The notes under the pieces are model-generated. The model saw only the letters and a list, made by a program, of their open reading frames with translations. It was not told where the DNA came from and searched no databases. A program made the position numbers and the translations under genes. DNA of 64,000 nt from Tetradesmus obliquus (Eukaryota > Chlorophyta > Chlorophyceae > Sphaeropleales > Scenedesmaceae), in assembly GCA_030272155.1 (NCBI GenBank), contig CP126203.1, forward strand, positions 3,782,001 to 3,846,000. The letters run 5' to 3'. Shown here one piece after another: positions 11,673-23,698 of this stretch; within the stretch, counting starts at the first letter, position 1, and the number at the start of each line of letters is the position of its first letter.

Positions 11673-11844
11673 GGGTGCGACTGCCCATCAGGTTTTGCAG
11701 GGTGCGACTGCCCAGTATTTGGTTTGCAAGGGTGCGACTGCCCAACTGAATTGGAACTTCTTTATGGGTGCGACTGCCCATTTCTTTATGGGTGCGACTG
11801 CCCATTGCTTCACTGTATAATTTCTCCATGGGTGCGACTGCCCA
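11673..11844 (+). repeat. Cluster of six exact GGGTGCGACTGCCCA motifs
   Basis: Exact copies lie at about 11673, 11700, 11730, 11766, 11790 and 11830, spaced 24-40 nt apart. The spacers are unrelated or only partly alike. Weaker relatives (GGTGCGACAGCC, GGTGCGACCGCC) appear at 11461 and 11619. The motif has GGG and CCC ends and can form a short stem. It is not part of any recognised gene. Confidence 0.88.
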
Positions 11845-14096
11845 TCTGTACTGTTGTGTTTGCTTCAGTTGGTGTTTCTGGTTCAACCAAGTTGTCGGTG
11901 TTGTGGAAACATCGGTGGTGGTGATGGTACTGGTGGTGGCTTCTGCTCAGCATGCGCATAGGCTCTTGCTGGTGGCAAATTGTTCTGTGGGACAAGCTTG
12001 CAGTTGTGTTGTTTTGTCCGATGTGGATTCCTTCACAGCTTGGCAGGCACCATGCAAGTCATGCATACAGTTGACTGCATATGCATACAGTTGACTGCAT
12101 GTGCTGTTGCAGTAGGGCCTCTGCTATGTCATGGCACTGTGCCTTGCTTGCGCTGACTTGTGGCAGCTTGGCCGCATGCTCTGCTGCATGTGCTCAGCAG
12201 ATACTTGCTGGACAGCTGCATTGTGATGTGGACGCAGCACCACCAGTACTGCTGAGGCAGTCTGTTGCATGTAGTGCAGAAAGCAAATGCTGCAGCTGTA
12301 GCTGCTGATGAGGCTTGCAGGAAGTGACTGATGAGGCTTGCAGGAAAGTGGAGCATTGCACTCTCAGTTGCAGTGAAAATCAACAGTGTGCGAAGGTCAT
12401 GTTTGCTGCCCGACATGTGTGACAGCAGCTGCGCGCTGGCAGACTGAGTGCAAGTGGCGCTTTGGCTGGAATGTTTTGGCACAGACATATGTATGATGGC
12501 TACCACATGCATGGCAGGTGTATGACCATGCGTGCAGTGTTACAACAGTAGCTGTGTAACAATTTGCTCTGTGATGTGATCTCGCGTACTGGCCTGCGGT
12601 TCCCCTCTTGCCTCGCGTCAGCTAGCAGCGCTACGCTGCTGCCCCTATCAACACGTCACATCACCAACATGCAGCCTGCCTCGAAGCTTTGCATCTTGCA
12701 AGGGCTGCGACTTGCACTGCCAGGCTTGCGCCGCAGCTCTGGCAACTTGAATCTACCCAACAACGTGCTGAACAACTTGCTACTGACACATAACAGCATC
12801 CCTGAGCTCAAAACCGCGCTGTTACCAGGCTGGTAGCAAAACAGCAATTGAGTTCAGGCGCGGTCAAGACCTGCGTCAGCCCCTGCAGCACATGCTGCCA
12901 GCGCCACTGCCAGTCTTGCTGCCTCTTGTACAACCTGACTAAAAGGCTGCTTGGAACAAGGCCTGCGCACATCGACTGCCACTCAACGACAGAAGCAGAA
13001 GGCCCCTACACACTTGCTTGATTGCGACACACACAAAGTACATACTCCGCCCGTTTTCAGAGCAGCCGTCCCCCTGCTGTCTCGGTCACTGTGCTGCCAC
13101 CACCCCATCAGGCTCAGCAACCCTGTGCCGCTAACAGCCCCACCATTGACTCGGTTGGACGGCACCTCCTGGCCAGGACTCCCATGCCCAGTGTGCATCA
13201 CACCCACCTCAGAAAGGCGTAAAATGCCTCACAGACGCTGCCTCAAAATTGCCCCCTTCAAACCTACTGCTGCAACCCCCGCCACCTCTCTATACCCCCC
13301 AGACTGTTGTCCTCCACCTGTCTGCCATCTCAACGTACTACCACAGCCCAGCCAAGTGCAGCTGAGTCGCCTAGTCAGGCAGCAAGCAACGCTGTGCTGC
13401 CAAGCGTGCATTGCACTGTCTTTGCCTTCCAGTCCTTGAGAGAGCAGACGGCATGCGGTGCAGCACGCGCGACACTGCCAGTACAATGTGCGTAAACAGA
13501 ACAGGCAACTCAGACTCTTGGACTAACCCTTCCATGGCTGTTTGTGAGCTGCCAGTCACACAAACATGAGCAAGCAGCCACTACAGTCGCGGGCATTGCA
13601 TGTGCAACATACTCTACACCATGACCGACTAGTTCTAGTAACCTTTTCTGCAAGATGTATAAGAACGAATTCAGATGTACAAACACCCCAGCAAGGGTTG
13701 ATAGGCAATGGTGGCACAAAAGTGGCAGCGCCACAGATGACAGATACGCAATAGACACAGTACACCGGCATTTGAACTAACCCACATGGTGCGCCATACA
13801 AAGAATGCTGTCCCCTCTCCAAGCCATCCTGCAGCATTGTGTCTGACCAGGCAACCAAAGCGGCATGGTGCACCTTGCCCAGATCTGCTGCCCAACCACA
13901 CACCGCGCTTCTTACCCCTACCGGTCTTACCCCTTGCCCCGCCAAACATTGCAGCAGCCAGAAGGCTGATGCTGCTTCGCTAACACCCATCCTTGAGCTA
14001 CCTGACAGGGCCGCCCCACAGCAAGCCCTAGTCACCAACACCCCAAACGCATCAGCTGGCTTACTGCACCATTAAACTGCATCTCCATTCCTCATA

Positions 14097-16428
14097 CTAT
14101 GGTGACACCACAAGGTCAATCGCCCTGTCTGGAGCCACCACCGCTGCCCTCGCAGCCGCCTCAGGTGGCGCCGCACTGATCGCAGGGCACCGCAGGGCCT
14201 CCACTGCCGCCAGTGTGCTGCTGCCACGCGCCAGCGCCTTCACAGCTGCGAGTGTGATGCCTGGCAGCTGCACCAGGCTCAGCTTGCGCAGCCGAGGGCA
14301 AGCAAACAGCCGCACCAGGCCCCTGTCGGTCATCAACTGGCTGCCGTCACCCAAACTCCCTGCCGCTGGGGCTGCTGCTGCAGCCGGCGCTGCTGCCACC
14401 TTTGCACTGTCTCCGCCAGCACTGCAACTTACAGCTCCTAAAGTCAGCTCCTGCACTGCGCAGAAGCTGCCTCCGCCTGCCGCCCCTGCCCCGCGCATCG
14501 CATCTGCCACCCACTCGTCTGTCAGTTCACTGGTCTCAAGCAGCACCACCTGCTGCAGCTCCGGCATATCCAGCAGCGGCAGCAGCAGCTTGCCCTGCAG
14601 TGCTGCCCCTGGCTGGCAACCCCCCACTAGCTTGAGGCTGTTCAGTCCCTCCAGCTGCCTAATTGCTGCCACTCCTGCTGCATCCAGGCCCCAGCCTGAG
14701 ATCTCTAGTGCCCTCAGGCCGGGCCATACCCTGCTCAGGCCTGCCAGCTGCAGCGGCGGCCTCACATGCAGCGACATGGCTGCCATGCTGCTGCTGACAG
14801 AGCTGCCGCTGTCCGAACCGGTGTGCGCTGCTCCTGCTGCTGATGCGCCAACAGGACTGACTGCCAGCAGCTGCAGCTCACTCACCCCGGACATCACAGC
14901 TGCACCAGGACCCAGGTGTGTTGCTCCCATCGATAGGCTTGAGAGCCGCTTGCACCCCTTGGCCTCTGCTGCCAGTGCTGCGGCTGGTGGCAGCTGAGGT
15001 GCCAGCTCCAGCCGCACCAGCCCAGTCAGCACTGACAGCTTCGCCACATCAGCATTGCCGGCCACATCACACCCTGCCAAGCTGACGTGGCACAAGCTAG
15101 GGATACCTGCTACCACCTCTATCACACTAGGTGGGAGCTCTGGCATGTTGCCAAGCACCAGGGTAGCCAGGCGCGGCTTCAAACTGCCTGCAATCGCCCC
15201 CAGCAGTGCCTCAACAGGCCGCAGTGCGCCAGCTTTTGCCAGGTTGATTGCCGCCAGGCTGACCAGCCGCGTGCACTTGGCGAGTCCCACTTCATCTGAC
15301 GCCTGCAGGCGTGCCAGCTCACTGGGCGTCAAGCTCACTGCGCTGCTGCCTGTTGTACTGCCACCAGCTGAGCTAACCTGGACTGTACTGCCAGGTCTAC
15401 TGCCGCCTGCTGCTGTACTGCCTGGCTCCAGCAGCTCGAGGTGCAGGTGTGTCAGGTTGGGGATTCCTGCAAGCTTGGCTAGCGCCCCAGGCTCAAAGCC
15501 GTGTGCATTCTTCAGGGTGAGGCTGCTCAGCAGCGGCATGTCTGAGAGGGCCGCCACCGACTTGGCTGTCAGCATGGCGGCTTGCTGCAGGGAGAGGCTG
15601 GCCAGCTGGGGCGCGTGCAGCCGGATGGACTTGAGGATGAGGGACAGGTCGCAGTGCTTGTCGTACACACCCTGGTGCATGCAGGTGGAGGGGCAGGGGC
15701 AAGGGACAAAGGCAGGAGCCTTACAACATCCATGAATGGGGTTCTGCTGTTGAGATTGTCGTGCATACCAGGTACTGCGCAACCGCCCATAGAAACTTAC
15801 TTTTGCAGTAGCAGGCTGTGATGTTTGCAACTTGCGAGCAAGTAGGGTGCTGCGTTGGCAGCAGCATTGGCAGCAGCAGGCAGCTGCCCTGCTGTTGCTG
15901 CAACTGGTGAGCAGAGAGGTGCAGCAGAACATCATAATCGCTACAGTACAGTAGATGCAGCTGTCCTGCAAGCTGCCTTACCTGAAGATCCAGCCGCAAG
16001 TCAGCCAGTGCCGGCAGCTGCTTGACTTTGTGCAGCAGCAGAGCTGATGTCATGTTAGACAGCTCGTCCATGGTCCTGGGCCGCACAGCAACACATGTGC
16101 AGTGCGGGAAAGAGGTGCTGCTGTTGTAGCCGGTGCTGCTTGACCTGACAATGCCACTGCCACTGCAGCTTGAAGAGACACTGGCACTGCTAGCAGCACT
16201 GCCACCGCTGCTGCTGTTGTTGCCAGGTTTGGGGCTGCACGTTGCGCTGTACCACTTGTGGCCAAGGTTCAGCTGCATGACTGCTGCAACAGCCAGCAGG
16301 CGTGCATGCTTGCAGGACAGCGAGAACTGCTGCTTGTCATGCTTGCTGAGGTGGCTGATAATGCAAGCAGCTGCTGCGCTGCCTGGCTGCAGCCTCAACA
16401 TAGCAGGCATGGTGTCTGCAGCGTCCAT
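14097..16428 (-). CDS. Leucine-rich-repeat protein with F-box-like N-terminus
   Basis: Two exons, complement 15982-16428 and complement 14097-15671, join in phase 0 to 673 residues. The start ATG at 16428 begins MDAADTMPAML. Residues about 20-55 (IISHLSKHDKQQFSLSCKHARLL) look like a degenerate F-box helix pair, with a Ser-rich linker after it. From about 130 onward there are many 22-28-residue LRR units (LPALADLRLDL, MPLLSSLTLKN, IPNLTHLHLELL, LTGLVRLELA, LEGLNSLKLVGG, CPRLRKLSLVQLPGI). Such proteins in plants and algae often act as substrate adaptors of SCF ubiquitin ligases, but that is only inferred. It is transcribed away from a similar gene at 17788. The intron 15672-15981 has no clear echo. 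Confidence 0.8.
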
Positions 16429-17787
16429 GGCTTGTACAAGACAGCCAGCAGCAGGGCGCTGTCCTGCTGTTGAGCTGACAGTTGGTGCTGTTCAGCTGAA
16501 AAAGACTCTGTCACACTATTCTGGGTTCCGAGAACTCTGCCAGCTGCAACCACTCAGGTTGAGGCTGTTGGCTGTAAACATGGCAGGCAGTAGCACAAAG
16601 GCAGCCTGAGCAAGGTGCAATTGAGGCAGCACCAAGCTAGTCCCTGTTCAGCTGCAGCAGGTGCGCAGCAAACAGTTGATGATATTCCGCCAACTCTAAA
16701 CAAGTGTACTATTCGTCCTGATAAGGCGAAGAGGCAGTGTGGAGTGAAGTACCCAGTCAAGTTATGCACCGGATGCAACAGCTGGTTCATGCCTGCTGCT
16801 GCGGGCTCCACCGCACCTTTCAACGCCTCCTCTGGACTAGCTCAGCAGTATTAGTGGTCTGGTTGCGTGACTTGCGCTCCCAATGCTGAGTGGGCCCAGA
16901 AGCGCGAGGGACAAAGGCGCCAATTCTTCAGAAAGCAATCCTACAAGCTAAACATCTTCAGAACACTGAACATGAATGTTTGGAGGGATTCTTTTTGGCT
17001 TTGAGTGCACCTAGAACTTGTGTCACTCTGCTCTGTGTGTCCAAGTTCAGGGTTCTCTTATAGAGCAGAGTTCGGTCGTGCTGTTTGATAAGGTCGAAAT
17101 GAGGCTATATTTGGTCATTTTTTATGTGCCTGTCAGGGACATTGCACGGTGATTGCACGATCGTGATTTACACGCTGTCGATGCAGCTGCCTTTCGCTCT
17201 GGAGAACCTGCACATGGTTTAATAACTCTACCAGTCCTTTCTTTGGTGCATTCAGCTGCACCTTGCTGCTTGTTGCGACTGCCACGTAACTGCGTAGCCC
17301 TGGTACTGCTGCAGCAGCAGTGCAGTCTCTAGTTGCAACCTGGTGCCAGATGGCCACAGACGTTGCAGGCGCAGGGCATGGATCTTCAAGATACGTGTTT
17401 CCTTTGCTGCACATGCTGGATGTTATGCCAGGCGTGTTCCAGGTGTGCAGTTGTCAGGACAGCGCTGTACTGCTGCACACAACATTCAGCGATCAATCGC
17501 CACCCCACAGCTTCACGTGCAGACGCATGCAAAACCACTACCAGCTCTAAAAACTGTTCAAGCCCCAATCGCTTGGGTTCATGCTGTGCAGCTGCAACAT
17601 ACCACCCACCACGCATGCTTATGAGCCTGTCAGCTGCAGCACCGCAGTGGCGTGTCCAGTTCATCCCGCTGCAAACACACCACACACATGCGCATTTGCT
17701 GCCCCACACATCCAGCAGGCCTCGTACAAACTCATACGCCTCGTCTTCTGCGAAACACACGCTCACAACCGCTGTGCCGCACTACAC
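16429..17787. promoter_or_regulatory. Shared upstream region of two divergent LRR genes
   Basis: This 1.36-kb region separates the ATGs of the two head-to-head LRR genes. The stretch 16860-17110 is AT-richer than the surroundings. No specific motif was identified. The + gene could have an upstream exon here (for example around 17379-17440), which I could not prove. Confidence 0.4.
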
Positions 17788-18880
17788 ATGCACTTGCGCT
17801 TGCAGGACCATGTGCTACCAGCCCTGCAGGTTCAGCACAAAGCGGCACTGTCCTGCAGCTGCAGTGGCCTACGAGTGCTGGTGCAGCAGCGTGTGACCAC
17901 ACTCAAGCTGCTTGCAGGACAGTGCTGCAGGGTGCATGATGATCGGCTTGCCCTCAAGCTGCCTGCTGTTTCGTCAGTTTGCTTGAGGCCTGGCAACCTG
18001 CACGAGGCCATGTTCGTGCTGCCCATCTTCTTCATGCAGGTGACAAGCAGGGTGACCTTAGTGTAGTTGCCTCTAGCAACACAAACCATCGTGGCCCGCT
18101 GCAGCAGTAGCCGCACAGCAGCAAGTGCGGTGCTGCAGCAAGATGACCTGGCAGCAACAGCAGCGATCGCCATGCTAATCCACACTTTGAACCGCTGCAG
18201 CAGGAGGACATGTGCTGGCTGCGCATATATCAAGTACCAAAGCCGGTACAGGCAACTGCTCTTACTCGTGTGTATTGTGGTGTGCTGCTGTGTACCTTGC
18301 GCTGCTGCTGTTCTGCAGGATGCTCGCTACATGCCTGGCATTACCTCATTGCAGCTGCTGGACCAGCTGCCAGACAGGTGGGTGCGGGGCCTGGCAGAAC
18401 AGGTGCCTTCGGGCGCTGCTGACAAGCCGAATAACTGCAGCATAATGCAACCTTGCTGGCAGATCGGCAGCTACAACAAGCACAGCAGCTGGAGCAGCAG
18501 ACGCACTTGCAGGGGTCTTGCTGCTGAGCAGCCTGCGGCAGGCAACGCGCAGCAGCAGGGCATGTGGCGTGCAGCCAATGTTAGCAGCAGCAGCTGCTCA
18601 CTGCAGCTTGTATGGCAGTGCTACATGCAGCAGAAGTTACAGCGTCAACAACAGCAGCACCAATGGCATCAACAACAACTGCATGCTGCAGGGTTCAACA
18701 CCACCTGGGCACCATATGTGCTGGTACCCTTGCATAATGTGTGCTACTCTGCTGCGCCCCTAGATCTGCATGCAGGTGTTGGCTAGCCCTGTTTAAGATG
18801 CGTTACGCTTACAAGCCACTGTGCTATGCCACGTGCAAACACCCAAGCATCTGTCTGCTTGATGCTGGGCCTCTCTGCAA

Positions 18881-18914
<34 letters not shown>

Positions 18915-20089
18915 AGGCCGCCAACTCAGGTGCAGTGCAACAGCTGCACTGCCTGGACCAGCACCTATGACCTGTCTGCCATTCTGGCGACTGCTGCCAC
19001 CTGCATGCCGCAGCTCGCAGCGCTGGATTTCTCCACGCACTACATCAGTGACGCAGAGTGTGCTGCTATTGCACTGATGACAGGTGAGAGAACAGCCTGC
19101 ATGGCTTGCAAGCAGAGGTCTGGAATGTTGGTGTGCTGTCATGAGGGTTCCCCTCACAGCGCTGAAAGAGGATTAGAAGGCCTGCATGGCTTGGCTGCAA
19201 TAAGCAAATTCATGGTGTGGCTGTTAGAGGTCTTCTCTGCACAGGCAGCAGTGCCAATTTTGGCTAGCACACTGGCAATGCGTTCGCAGCATGGTGAGCC
19301 ATGGGGCAAGCATTGACCACATAGCTTGCGCGCCTGCCACATCATGTTGCTGTTTCTTTCATGAGCTTGCGTGTTTTGCCTCTGGCCTGCTGCTGCCGCC
19401 GCCTCCTGCTGCAACTCGACTGCAGGCCTCACCCGCCTGCAGCTGCGCTCCACGCATGGCACCAAGTCAGGAGGCATAGCACGCTTCACCTCCCTCAAGA
19501 AGCTGGCAGGTGCGCTGCTGGGATCTCAGGCGTAGCGGACCAGCTCATGTATGTTGCTGTATGGGTGCATCACTGTTGCTGCACTGCTGCTGCCACACAG
19601 GCCGCTGTTACGGCGGTTGCTTGGCAATTTTGCAGCCGTCGTGTCTACTGTGGCATGTGCCTGTCTATCTGGAATTCATGATAGCTTCTGCTACAAACAG
19701 TAGATGATGGTGTCACACTCTCATATCACTGCCTTCCCTCTTGCCATGCAGATCTGCTGCTGACAGACTATCTGCTTTGCACCTGATGCACTTTGTCTGA
19801 CACCAAGACGATTTCCACTCATTATAGCGTCAAACATAAACATATCATGTTCCTACTGTCGCCATGCAGATCTGCGGCTGACAGACAGCAACCTGCGCAG
19901 CGACCACACAGACGTAGCCATGCTGCTGGGCCGCTGCTGCCTCACGCAGCTGCGGCTCGGGTACTACCCAACACTGCTGCCGCCGCTGCTCAACAGCCTC
20001 GTAGAAATGCAGGAGGCAGCTGAAGCAGCAGCAGACGCTGCTGCCGGTTCAGGCGGCAGCAGTCACAACACAGACACTGCCGGGGGTGG

Positions 20090-20128
<39 letters not shown>

Positions 20129-21447
20129 CCATCGGCTGCGCAGACGCAACTCGAGCCATGCCACAGCAGCAGCAGCAGCAGCTAGAGGGGCCGGCAGCAG
20201 TGCAGCGCCACTGCAGCCTCCTCCGCTGGTTGAGCTATCAGTCACCCTCAGCCCCTACATGAACTTTTCCAGGGACGCTTTCAAAGCGCTTGTTTCGCTC
20301 ACGCGCCTAACACAGCTCCGCATCGGCTGGCTAGTACGGCCGGAGCACGAGCTCGTGACCGAGTCTGTGAGTGCTGTGCTGCCGCTGCAGCAGCAGCGGG
20401 AGCTGAGTCAGCTGGTGCGGCTGCAGCAGCTGGGGCTGGGCTGGGTGCCAAGCTATGAGGTGCTAGGAGTGCTAGGATATTTAACAGGTGAACTGTTTAC
20501 TGTTGTACCAAACAGCTGTTGCTGCACTGGAGTGTGGAAGACTTTTGGACTGCATATGTTCAATTTTTGCTGGAATCTGCTTGACTTTGATGGAGTTGAG
20601 TATAGCTTGATTCAGCTGCCCCTGCAGCAGCAGCGGGAGCTGAGTCAGCTGGTGCGGCTGCAGCGGCTGGGGCTGGGCTGGGTGCCAAGCTATGAGGTGC
20701 TTGGGGTGCTGGGGTACCTTACAGGTGGGTTGCGGCAGTGATGCTATTCCGGGGCTCTTGTTTTTTGAACAGCGTGTGCTGCAGTTGACTGAGAGCTATG
20801 CGCAGTTGTGCAGCTGCAGCAGCTGGCGCTGGGCTGGGTGTCAAGCAACTGTCCTGCTCACATGCACCCAAATGTACTCCCATTGTGAATATGTTGCTCG
20901 CAGGCCTCACTTCATTGCAGCTTGGCGGCTTGCCAGCACGCACGCCGCCAGCCACACTGAAGCTCCCTTCGCTGCTGCAACTGACCTCACACGTGCGGCC
21001 GCCCAGCCGCACAGTGCCGAATGTTGCGCAGCACCCCCAACCAGATACGCTGCCAGCACTGGCAGCATTTCCAGGCTTGACCAGGCTCGAGTTGACTGGT
21101 ACCAATGGGGCTGTAGCACTGGCGCAGCTGCCGGCTGTAGCGGCACCGTGTCTGCAGGAGCTGCTGCTGCCGCAGCGGATGTGCAGGGTTGGGTGGAATG
21201 ACCTGGCAAGTCTGCAGGTGGGTTTAGTATGGTTGATGGTGCCGAGGTTTTCTGCAGCCGGCAGTGTGGGCAATGCAACCTACCTGTATCTGCGGTCCTG
21301 CCATGTCTGTCATCGTTGATTGTGCTGTTGGCACTGGGGTGCACGGAATTGGCTGGCCCAGAACTGCAGTCGTGCAGCCGTGCTGCCGCCAGCCTCTGTT
21401 CAAGTGCCGGGCAGTGCCGTAGGGGCGTGCACAGAACATGCGCTACT

Positions 21448-21493
<46 letters not shown>

Positions 21494-21833
21494 GCAGAAG
21501 CTGACTGGCCTCACCAGCCTTCGGCTCGGCTGGAAGGCAGGCCTGCACAATGGCCCACCAATGCTGCCAGACGATGAAGATGACTTTGAAGTGGAGGAAG
21601 ACTGGCTGTTCGAGCCCATTGCTGTGCTTCCGCCTGGCGTGGGTTTAGGGGTTCAGCCGCAGCAGGTGCTGGCGCAGCCGCATCCAGGCAACGCAGCAGC
21701 AGCAGCGGAGCTGCGGCCCATCAGCTTGTCGGCACTTACGGCGTTGCAAGCAGTTGGTAGCAGCAGCAGCAGCATCAGGCCTCAAAAGGGCCCAGCAGAG
21801 GAGCATCCACCAGCAAGCCAAGCACCTAATAGT

Positions 21834-21880
<47 letters not shown>

Positions 21881-23387
21881 GGCCGGCTCAGCCAGCCAGC
21901 CGCCAGCAGCAACCTGCGGCAGCTGCGGCAGTGCTTCCAGCATCGGCTGCCTCTGCAGACTCGCCAAACTGGAGCTAGTAGGACCAGCATCAGGCCATGA
22001 GCTGCTGCATCTGGCAAACCTGCCAGGCCTGAGGACACTGCTGCTGCGTGACAACCCCAGCTGGAGCAGCGGCTTGCCTTGCACTGATCTTGCGCAGCTG
22101 CTGGCAGCTAGCAGCAGCATAAGAAGGCTGGAGCTGCTGGCGTGCCCAGGAGTGTCAGGCCTTCAGGTGGAGCAAGCTCTGCTGGCTGTCAGGCCACAGC
22201 AAGGTCCTGACAGCCTGATGCCACAGCAGGGTCCTGACAGTTCAGGTGGAGCAAGCTCTGTTGGTCCTGACGGTGTAAAGCCCGCAGCAGCTGTTCCTGA
22301 CAGCCTGACGCCACGGCAGGGTCCTGACAGCTCAGCAACATCTGCTGGGCATGACAGTGCAAAGCCTGCAGGTCCTGACAGCCTGGAACCAACAGTCCCT
22401 GACAGTGCACGGCCCGCTGGTCCTGACAGCCTGGCACAGCCGCCAGCTGCCAGGCTAGCAGGACCTGAGCGGCTACACAGCTGCGACATTGTGGTGAGGC
22501 CGGGGGGCGGCAGGTCAGCAGCAGAGCTTGGGATGGGCTACCATTACTTTGGCACGCTGCTGTCACCTGCTGAGGAGCGAGGCGATGCTGAACTGCCTTG
22601 GTGGGGTGGGGCAGCAGAGGCAGTAGAGGAGGAGGATGGTGGTGAGGGGGCCGCATTTGGGCCTCAGCTACCTTCGGATGGCTGGAATCAGCCTGTCTGG
22701 GCAGTGTGGCAGGCAATGCCACAGCTGCAGTGGCAAATAGGTCAGCAACAGCAGCAGCTGCAGCTGCAGCAGCAGCTGAATGAGATGGCCATGCAGCATC
22801 ATCAGCAGTTCCTGCAGGCATCGCAGCAGTTCCAGCAGCAGATGGAGCAGCAGCAGCAACAGCAGCAGCAGCAACACGAGCAGCTGCTGCAACAGCAGTT
22901 GCAGCAGCTGGAAGCAGGTGCGGCAGCAGAAGAAGCAATGCTGGCTGTGAACCATATCTTTCACCAGCAACACAAGGAGATCCAGCACCTCTTTGAGCAG
23001 GGTACGCAGCAGCTGCAGGCGCTGCAGCTACACCACCAGCAGCAGCAGGGGCAACTGATGCAGCAGCTGCAGCAGCTGCAGCATGCTGCTGCTCAGCAGC
23101 ACATCCTGCCTGTTGCTGCGGGAGCAGCTGTGCCTGAGATGCAGCAGCAGCAACTACAGGAGCCAGGCATGCAGCTGCAGCTGCAGGCGCAGGCTATGCA
23201 GCAGCAGATGCAGCAGCTGCTGCAGCAGATGCAGCAAGGGCAGCAGGCGTTCCAGGAGCAGATGCAGCAACAGCAGCAGGCATTCCAGCAGCAGCAGCTG
23301 CAGCAGCAGCAGCAGCAGGCGGGAGGTGCTGCTGTAGGCGAGCCTGGGGATGCTGATGCTGGGGATGGTGCCGCACAGGAACTGTGA
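17788..23387 (+). CDS. Large LRR protein with F-box-like N-terminus and Gln-rich tail
   Basis: Exons 17788-18039, 18319-18377, 18917-19083, 19426-19509, 19870-20487, 20904-21217 and 21498-23387 join in phase to 1127 residues. The ATG at 17788 is the nearest in-frame start before the F-box-like segment DHVLPALQVQHKAALSCSCSG; an extra 5' exon is possible. LRR units include GITSLQLLDQL, LTRLQLRS, LTQLRLGYY, LVRLQQLGLGW, LTSLQLGGL, LTRLELTG, LTSLRLGWKA and LAKLELVG. These are interrupted by poly-Ala/Gln tracts. After the LRRs come about eight (G)PDS repeats (DNA 22195-22430). A Gln-rich, probably coiled-coil, tail of about 220 residues ends in AAVGEPGDADAGDGAAQEL. It is a likely paralogue of the divergent LRR gene. 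An adaptor role in protein turnover or signalling is inference only. Confidence 0.8.
19747..19780 (+). repeat. 5' junction echo of the LRR exon at 19870
   Basis: GCCATGCAGATCTGC-GCTGACAGAC recurs with its acceptor CAG at 19749-19751, 118 nt before the real acceptor at 19867-19869. Confidence 0.7.
20610..20850 (+). repeat. Two 3' junction echoes of the LRR exon ending at 20487
   Basis: The segment 20618-20733 repeats 20381-20493, 237 nt away, including the donor. Near the junction all differences are silent: VLGVLGYLTG is written with different third bases (CTA/CTT, GGA/GGG, TAT/TAC, TTA/CTT). A weaker third copy starts near 20778. Either of the first two copies could in principle supply the donor. 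Confidence 0.85.
21451..21497 (+). repeat. CTG tract forming the 3' splice site of the last LRR exon
   Basis: About 13 CTG units run directly into TCTGCAG at the acceptor of exon 21498-23387. Confidence 0.85.
22190..22440 (+). repeat. In-frame (G)PDS repeat array
   Basis: Units such as QQGPDSL, QQGPDSS, AVPDSLT, RQGPDSS, AGPDSLE, TVPDSAR and AGPDSLA recur every 12-36 nt inside the last LRR exon. The Ser/Pro-rich stretch is probably disordered and separates the LRR domain from the Gln-rich tail. Confidence 0.85.
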
Positions 23388-23415
23388 CAGCAGCAGCAGC
23401 AGCAGCAGGCAGCAG

Positions 23416-23451
<36 letters not shown>

Positions 23452-23698
23452 CACGGGTTGCTGCTGCAGGCGAGCCTGGTGATGCTGATGCTGGGGATGG
23501 TGCACAAGAACCCTGACAGCAGCAGCAGCAGGCAGGCAGGCACGGGTTGCTGCTGCAGGCGAGCCTGGTGATGCTGATGCTGGGGATGGTGCACAAGAAC
23601 CCTGACAGCAGCAGCAGCAGCAGCAGCAGGCAGGCAGGCACCGGTTGCTGCTGTAGGCGAGCCTGGGGATGCTGATAATGGTGCAGCACAGGACCATT
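23388..23698 (+). repeat. Three echoes of the LRR protein C-terminus beyond the stop
   Basis: The last 60-70 nt of the gene (GTTGCTGCTGCAGGCGAGCC, GATGCTGATGCTGGGGATGG) recur at about 23457-23517, 23547-23608 and 23644-23699, separated by CAG runs and a (GGCA)n tract at 23417-23452. Each copy keeps an equivalent stop region (CCCTGA or CATTAG). Confidence 0.88.

Larger units (their letters stand above)
10754..14096. other. 3.3-kb convergent intergenic region
   Basis: It lies between two genes that converge on it (deaminase + and LRR gene -). I see no exon series with coding character. It holds GT-rich stretches (11210-11310), the 15-nt motif cluster at 11673-11844, two adjacent near-copies of GCATACAGTTGACTGCAT at 12060-12100 and a repeated TGATGAGGCTTGCAGGAA (12307-12345). 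A 90-residue reading frame at 12564-12836 has no recognised domain. Confidence 0.5.

Noticed and set aside
12564..12836. 90-residue frame in the convergent intergenic region
   Set aside because: Hydrophobic-leucine composition is not enough. There is no domain and no echo evidence.
14215..14997. 260-residue plus-strand reading frame
   Set aside because: It is the antisense shadow of the LRR exon; the minus strand carries the clear LRR pattern.
20610..20740. Mutually exclusive or alternative exons instead of echoes
   Set aside because: Echo copies regularly lack one of the two splice sites or half the exon, so as a class they cannot be cassette exons. Individual exceptions remain possible and are noted.
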